NCBI GenBank assembly: GCA_033961575.1 | Contig: CM066731.1 | Coordinates: forward strand, 80,435,501-80,499,500 | Length of the DNA: 64,000 bases | From: Aselliscus stoliczkanus | Taxonomy: Eukaryota > Chordata > Mammalia > Chiroptera > Hipposideridae | Direction: 5' to 3' | Shown: piece after piece, positions 57,962-64,000 of the stretch | Layout of the letters: the number at the start of each line of letters is the position of its first letter | How positions within the stretch are numbered: the stretch's first letter is position 1 | Program-made: the position numbers and the translations under genes | Notes under the pieces: model-generated | Seen by the model: only the letters and a program-made list of their open reading frames with translations | What the model was told of the DNA's origin: nothing | Database searches by the model: none

Positions 57962-59005
57962 CAGGAGAGCCCCGGCTGGGTCACGCAGGCATACAGCTCA
58001 CGGCCCAACATTCCCAGGAAAACTCCCAGTCTCAGCCTGTCCCAATCAGCCGCTCGCAGATCAGGCCGAGCAGCTCAACAACCAGTCACCAGCCTGGCAA
58101 CTCTGCAAGTGCAGTGCAGAGAGCCGGACCCCACGGCTCACGCACTCCCGTATCTCAGTGAGCAGCCTGTTGGAGCTGGAGCGCACCCACCAGGCGTTTC
58201 CCTGGTAACGCAGCACAAGCCGTGCGCAGCGTGGGGATCTGAGGCAGCTCCCAGGTCTCAGTGAGCAGCCTGTTGGAGCCGGAGGGTACCCGCCCAGCGT
58301 TTCCCTGGCAACGCAGTATAAGCCAGGTGGAGGGTGGGGATCCAAGGCCGCATGCGCGCACGCAAGGACACACGCACTTCTGCGCCAATTCCACCTGACC
58401 AGTGAGGTCCCGGACCTACCCTCTGTGGGAGGGCCCAACCCTGAAGAAATGGCGGCCTCCTGTATACCATTCACATGTAAGCTCCACACCAGGGGAACAA
58501 TAGTCCCCAAACCTCCAGCTTCTGCACCGAAGCTGCTCAGTTCAGTCTGTACCCGCAGGCTCCTGGGCCCGGCCCACACAGCCACTCCCTCCACCAGGAA
58601 CCAGATAAGTGCTCACCGGCAAGCAAGCCCGAACGCTGGCCCCACTGATTCTCCAGCCACTCTTAGCCTCACCAAGCTGAGCAAAGAGAGTCCTCACTAA
58701 TTTACTGCCGGCTATCTTAGAACTTCTCTTCCCGGCAAAGGAGCTCCAGGCTGGTGAGTTTGGTGTGCGGCCGGAGGGTCTCTCCCCCAACCGGAGAAGC
58801 CTCCCGACACAGCTGGGACCTCCCTCAGGGGTTCGCTCTCTCTCGTCTCCACCCGTCCTACCAGACCCGACCTGGCCTCCTCTTTAAGTTCTTCGTTTAC
58901 AGGTTCTGTTCATCTAGTGTTCCGGGGTTGAATGTTGTATAAATTATTTGTAATTTTGTTGTGATCCTGGGAGATAGCACAACGTCTGTCTATTCCGCCA
59001 TTTTA

Positions 59006-62000
59006 CCATAAGTCTCTGAATTTTCTTAATGGACAGTGTAATCCACAGTTTTTAACTCCAAGTTTCAGGCACTGAACTTGAAATCTGTCTTTAGACTGAC
59101 TGATAGGTTTCTCTGCTCCCTCAGACCCAAACCTGCAGTCACAGAGGTACACAGCAGACTTTCTGAAGATTTTGATCCCTAGGATATGTCTGTGGTTTGT
59201 TACTTGATGTTTTCCCTTCTCCAGCCTGATGAAAGTTCACTGCTGAGACGGCTGGGGCCTTGGGGATTTCAGAATCTGAGTCAGTTGAGCCTGACGAAGG
59301 GGCTGCTTCTGGAGTTCCCCTGCCAGCCCTGGTCACTCTTCATCTTCCATCTGGTATCTTGACCACAGTTCAAAGACTTGTTCAAGACAAGTTCACAGGC
59401 TTATTCAGCTTTTAGAATTCTGCTGGTTTGCTGTCGAGTCCACAGATGACTGTACTCTGGCTTTTTTTTCCCCCCCAAAGAGCCCTGTCTTTGTGTTTTA
59501 AAATCTATTCTGTATCAATAGTCCTTTTTGGCATTCTATTTTGCTGTGATTTTTCACTCTCCTTGCCTATTAACTAGGTTGTTAGGAGTCAGGTGATTGA
59601 GTTGGATGAAAATTACAGTGTTGCTCTCTAGAAATTTCACGTGTCATTTTTAAATGTCTTGTCCCAATGGGAAAAGGAGGAATGGTGCTGAGGTGATTTT
59701 TAAAGGATTAAAGGAGGTGATTGTGGCTGAGAACTGAAGGCTCCAATTACGTGAGAGAAGTGACTTTCAGATGACAGTCTTTGCAGTGGTGGCTGGAGAT
59801 AGAATTAATTATTTCTTTGGGCTCAGGGAGAACTTATCCTTCTATAAGACTGTTTTCTGTGTAACGTTTGTTGTCCTATTGTGTGAAAAATCGAAATTTA
59901 ATACCACAAGTTTACATAGCTAAAAATACTCATTTTCACACACATTTTTGCCTTAGTTAAAGTTCTAGAAAAAGGCTGTATGCTAACAAATGTCTGCTTA
60001 AGCTAAAAAACCTAAAGAAAATGGGAAGTGAAATGACCAGTAGAGTTCACTATGGATTGATTTGGTTGAGAAATACTGAGATATATTAGAAGCTGCAACT
60101 GTGGGGGCTACATTCTGGACTGGATCCAGAGTGGATCCACTCTGTTCACTGTGTAGTTGTGTATATAGCTTATTTCCCATTTAAGGAATGGCACCTTTTA
60201 TGTCAGAGATTGTCCCAGTTAACTTAAACTGGGCACCTTTCTGAGGGCCTAACCATTTTAATTTGATTTTAATTTCTGGGTGTCCAAAAAGCTGGGAAAC
60301 ATAGGGTAAACTTATTTTTAAATAGTGTATTTGTTTTCAAATAATAGATCTTATTTGAAGACCAATGGCTCTTATCCTCCAAACACCTTTTCAGGCGAAG
60401 TATCCCTAAATTTTAAAGCATTGTGTCCAACTGGTAATCTGGAAAATGAACATGGTATACTCTTTTTTCTGTTATCCTGAATCCCCAATTCAGATAGAAA
60501 ATATGAATTACTTCCTTCATTATTCCACTAAAAAAATCACAAACCCACGAAAAGAACTTAATCTTGATGGTGCAGGGTAGTAGTTACGAGTGTCTGCTAT
60601 TGTGCGGTTAAGTTGTATAAATGGGATTTGACCTCTGTACTGGCACTGGCATTGTAAGCAGTTTGGGTTTGAGGGTTGTTCTATGTTTGTTTGCTTTTTA
60701 TACTTCCTGTTTGTCCACTTTCAGCTCTCACTTCTCATTAACATGACTAAGCTTAACTCCTGCATTCTCCCCTCTCACTATTCCTATATTTGGTTTCTTC
60801 TAATCTGGTTAGGAAATCAGATAAGTAAGCCTGCTACAATCAGGTAAGCTTCCAAAGGGTCAGTTAAAGGACTGAGTTGGGGCTATTAGAGTTCCATTTT
60901 TAAAAACCCTGCATGGGCTGGGAGGTGTTTCCATACAGGAATTAGAGATGAAACATGTGCCTTCTCACGCAGTACACGATTCTGGGCCACATTTTCCTGC
61001 TCCTCATCATGTTTAGGAAATTTTCATGTTTATGAAATTTAGATGCTGTGTATTGTGTTTTATTGTCAAGTGTCTGCATTTTGTTATATTCCTTTAATAA
61101 ACGTTATGCTTTGTTTTGGTAAAGCAGTTAAGTTCCTTGCAGATCTGTCTAATCTCATTGGGGCCTGTTTTTAAACGCTGGGTAGGTTTAGTGTAGCCTT
61201 CACTCCACAAATGGTTCAGTCCTGCTAAGAAGGCCTGCTCTCTGGGGGAGTGGGGGCCATTACTGAATGCCTTCCATGGGTCACTGAGAACACTGGCGCT
61301 TGAACATCTTCTTCCTACTTTGTGTAAACTTTGGGATCAGTTTATAGTTTCCTGGTCATTTTTTGCCATGCCTTGTGGAATTTCACTCACGCATATATGG
61401 TCTAGAACTTAGTATTGTACAGTTCTAGAGCTCTTTTCCTGGGTAGCTTCCCCTTTTCTAGCACTCTGCCCTGTAACTTCTAGCCCTGCCAGCCTCCCTG
61501 AACTCTAATCTTCATTTTCTCAACAAGGTTCCCGAGTTCAATTTGGGTTCTCCTTTTCTGTACTCGGTGGCCTGTAAATTGTCTCCTCCAGAAAGTAGGG
61601 GTGGCTGTATAGCTCACCTTGTTTTTCTTCTCCCAGGGATCACAGTTCTGTTCTGCCTGCTGTCCTGTCTGAAAGTGATTGTTCGACATGTTCTGTCTGG
61701 TTTTAGCTATTTACTGTAAGAGGTGAAGTCCCGTCCTTGCCAAGCCATCATTGCTGCAAGCAGAAGTCCCGAGAATTCCAGTGCAGTTGGTCCATTGAAA
61801 GTAATTCTCAGTAATTGAATGCAACTCCAAATGGCATGCCTGCCTGTGTTATAATATAAAGACTAAACCAAATGCAATTCCAGTGCATTTTGAGTGACGT
61901 GTAATAGTGTCCTCATTTCCCCCTTTGTTCCTTACCTTTCCCACTGACTGGAACTGTTACTGTTCTGAGAGGAGTAATGGTTACAGTTCTCACCGTGGTA

Positions 62001-62849
62001 GCATAATGACAGTATTTCAGATGCTCTTGGAGCTCCCCCTGACGACAGAACAGCTGAGATGAGTCCTTGTCACTGCTGATGCTCAGTGCTCAGTGGGTGA
62101 CCTCTCCTTTGGGGTGTTCTTGTCTGTAAAGTTAACCTCAGACTACATTTTACTCTTGGGTAGAGCCGTATTCATGTACTCTGCAGTTTAAGAATCACCT
62201 TTTGAATCCACATGGGAAATCTATGTTAATTACCACTGACTATCCGAATTAGTAAGAAGTTGATGCATGGATTGAAGGAACCATCTGTGAAACAGCATAA
62301 GCATAGCCTCGATATGGTGATCTGGGAAATTTAAAGGCATGCTGAAGGAAGCTAATTTGCACAAAGATTTGATTTGCAGGGATGTGTTTCCCCTCCTTGA
62401 TGTTGAATAAAAGAAGCCATGTACTTTGAAGTGGCCTGTTGGTGACCTGTAAGGATCAGTAGAATCCTGAGTAGATACTAGACTTGGCTGTTGATAGTTT
62501 AGCTAAGAAGTAACTAGATCAAGAAAAACAGGTTGTTATTTGTATCTGTTGGTTAGGCAACAGTTATTTACTTCTGACTGACTTATTGGTCAAAATACAA
62601 GTATTACACCCTTTTTCAGAAATCTTGCGTATCACCAGTGATAGATGTCAGTTTTCTTTTGTTGTTTTTAATTACTCTGAGCTCTTTACTTAGTCTCCTG
62701 AGTGACTGTCATATGCCTTTAGCATTCTGGACGGTGCACCATGATAACTTTATTTTGTTTCATCAGAATGTTGTTTATAAAGCCCAAATATGTTTGTTTG
62801 TTTTTTTTTTTAATTTTAAATGCACCTTGAGGAATATTGATTGGGTCCA
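59006..62849 (+). other. CLASP1 intron, no recognised gene
   Basis: About 3.8 kb with no transposon that I can name, no exon continuing CLASP1 and no RNA gene. Composition is ordinary. One of the two longest transposon-poor blocks in the intron. Confidence 0.38.
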
Positions 62850-63386
62850 CTGCTGCTCAGAAAATTTGAAGTTAATGAACTTATTAAAAATGGTCAACCT
62901 CATGTAAAGAGAAATGCAACATTGAAGAAGAAGCATTTTTTTTCACCTATCAATTTTTGGTTGAAAATTAAAAATGGCAATCAGTTTTGGCAAGAGTGTG
63001 GCAAAATGGGCACTTCTTTGAACTTGCAGGAAAAATATGTATTTCTGTTGTTACTGAGCCAAAGTTTGGGTGGCTGACACTTCAAAAGACCAAAACTCAA
63101 TGTCAGTGTTGGGAATATGGACAGGTTTATTAATCGGGAAGTCGCCATGGAAGGCCTAATGGTACTTAGATCCATCTTGCTCACTGGACTAGGTTAAGGG
63201 TTTTTAAGAGGTTGGGGGACACGTATGTGGAAGTACTGGTGAGACAAGTTTTAATTGGAGGATCTTGGAACTTGGCCATTTATGTATACAGGGATGTCAA
63301 CACTAGATCTTCCTGGACAATGGATCCTTGGCCTTTGAAAGCGTTCTGGTGTTCAAGTTCCAGTTATGTCCTGGTCCTTTGGTTCC

Positions 63387-63434
<48 letters not shown>

Positions 63435-63960
63435 GTGTGTGTTTGGGGAGGTGGGGGGTAAGACTTTGGTTCCGGTTACAGCTGGAGATCAAAGTTCTCC
63501 CCTCTGTGCATGCTTTGGCTGCATGACTTGTGGTTTTGTCTGTTTTCTCTGAAAGACAACTCAGTATATCGTTAAACAGGATAGGACCATTTCGAGGTTC
63601 TGTGATTACAATACGACCTTTCTGAAGATAAGTTTGGAGTATTATACATCAAAAACTTGTATACTCTTTGACTCAGTAATATTGCTCCCAGGGATTTTTT
63701 TTCTTAAAATTGGTAGAAAGAAACAAATATGCAAGTGTATGTTGCCGTATTATTTCTAACTGAGTATTAGAACCACCCTAAACGTCTATGAAAGTGTTTC
63801 AGTTGTGGCATTTTTTTGGTTACAAAGTACCATGCAACCATTAAAAGGTGTTTATGAAGAATATTTTATCATGTTGAAAAATGCACTTACTTGACCTAAG
63901 TAGTATTCTAAAGTGATAACATAATATATAGTCTTATGTCAGCTATTAAAAAATGCCTGA
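62850..63960 (+). mobile_element. Old L1M fragments, sense
   Basis: 'gcaatcagttttggcaagag' with 'ggcaaaatgggcacttcttt' (62960-63030), then 'actctttgactcagtaatat' and 'gtaccatgcaaccattaaaa' (63660-63850) are L1 ORF2-end and 3' UTR blocks in sense order, with about 500 bases of unassigned sequence between them. Confidence 0.5.
63389..63443. repeat. (GT)n microsatellite with interrupted end
   Basis: About 20 GT units followed by GGTGTGTGGTGTGTG variants; a likely length polymorphism. Confidence 0.95.
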
Positions 63961-64000
63961 AAGAATGGTTAGAAATATGCCAAAATGTTAAAGTAACTGG

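Larger units (their letters stand above)
55135..59005 (-). mobile_element. Younger L1, antisense, rearranged mosaic
   Basis: Same family as the L1 at 40310-47755. Present: 3' UTR (55135-55750), a second diverged 3' UTR piece (55752-55905), an abrupt join to the endonuclease end of ORF2 (about 55907-56960), ORF1 (57045-57960, in two frames) and the 5' UTR (57960-59005). Most of ORF2, including the whole RT core, is missing. A long-form SINE sits inside at 56264-56694. Confidence 0.85.
1..64000 (+). other. CLASP1: CLASP1 gene body, internal exons and introns
   Basis: The whole window lies within one protein-coding gene read on the + strand. Six exons splice together without a frame break and give a continuous segment that I recognise as CLASP1 rather than CLASP2: it has VVLLGMDILSALVTRLQDRF and the NASGA/LTLSKIVPHICNLLGDPN block, where CLASP2 differs. 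Neither the promoter nor the first coding exons are present, and the window ends inside a long intron. CLASP1 protein binds microtubule plus ends and kinetochores through TOG and EB-binding regions and promotes rescue. Introns in order: before 2121; 2200-3684; 3789-4702; 4795-7113; 7190-13841; 13940-28550; 28619 to the end. Confidence 0.95.

Noticed and set aside
1..64000. CRISPR arrays, operons, phage or bacterial defence genes
   Set aside because: No spaced identical repeats, no long uninterrupted coding frames and no bacterial signals; the splice sites and repeats are mammalian.

Overview
The window is nuclear DNA from a placental mammal, carrying an internal part of the CLASP1 gene on the + strand. 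Six short exons flanked by consensus splice sites (2121-2199, 3685-3788, 4703-4794, 7114-7189, 13842-13939, 28551-28618) join in frame. They encode about 173 residues of the first TOG domain of CLIP-associating protein 1, a microtubule plus-end rescue factor. Everything after 28618 belongs to one intron longer than 35 kb. The next expected exon, which starts the Asp-Lys-Asn-Phe-Asp-Asp-Glu-Asp stretch, is not in the window.

The second real gene lies on the minus strand in the intron upstream of the first exon. It is RNU4ATAC (about 1442-1570), the U4atac snRNA of the minor spliceosome. An octamer distal element, a plausible PSE and a 3' box sit at the expected distances. In human the same snRNA gene also lies inside CLASP1 on the opposite strand. 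The two genes therefore pair a microtubule regulator with a spliceosomal RNA and share only the locus.

Most of the rest is transposon sequence. (i) Old mammalian repeats: MIR, L2, L1M and one MaLR LTR. (ii) An older, almost full-length antisense L1 (18.8-24.9 kb) and other antisense L1 pieces at 31.2-33.1 and 52.1-52.9 kb. (iii) Two younger antisense L1s of one family: 40.3-47.8 kb is nearly complete, and 55.1-59.0 kb is a rearranged mosaic. (iv) A lineage-specific tRNA-derived SINE family with short (about 100 bp) and long (about 400 bp) forms, nine copies in all, several with clear target-site duplications, plus one SINE of another type. (v) Several DNA transposons: four mariner MITEs of about 80 bp, one internally deleted mariner, two Tc1/mariner-like TIR elements and one piggyBac-type MITE with TTAA flanks.

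Several DNA-transposon families together with this SINE fit a bat. My guess is a rhinolophoid (horseshoe or leaf-nosed) bat, but the species is not proven from the sequence. I see no bacterial genes, CRISPR arrays, operons or new protein system. The points most worth checking are the snRNA with its compensated stem, SINE copies with apparent 3' transductions and a triplicated target site, the piggyBac MITE, and a candidate alternative first exon of CLASP1 near 34950.
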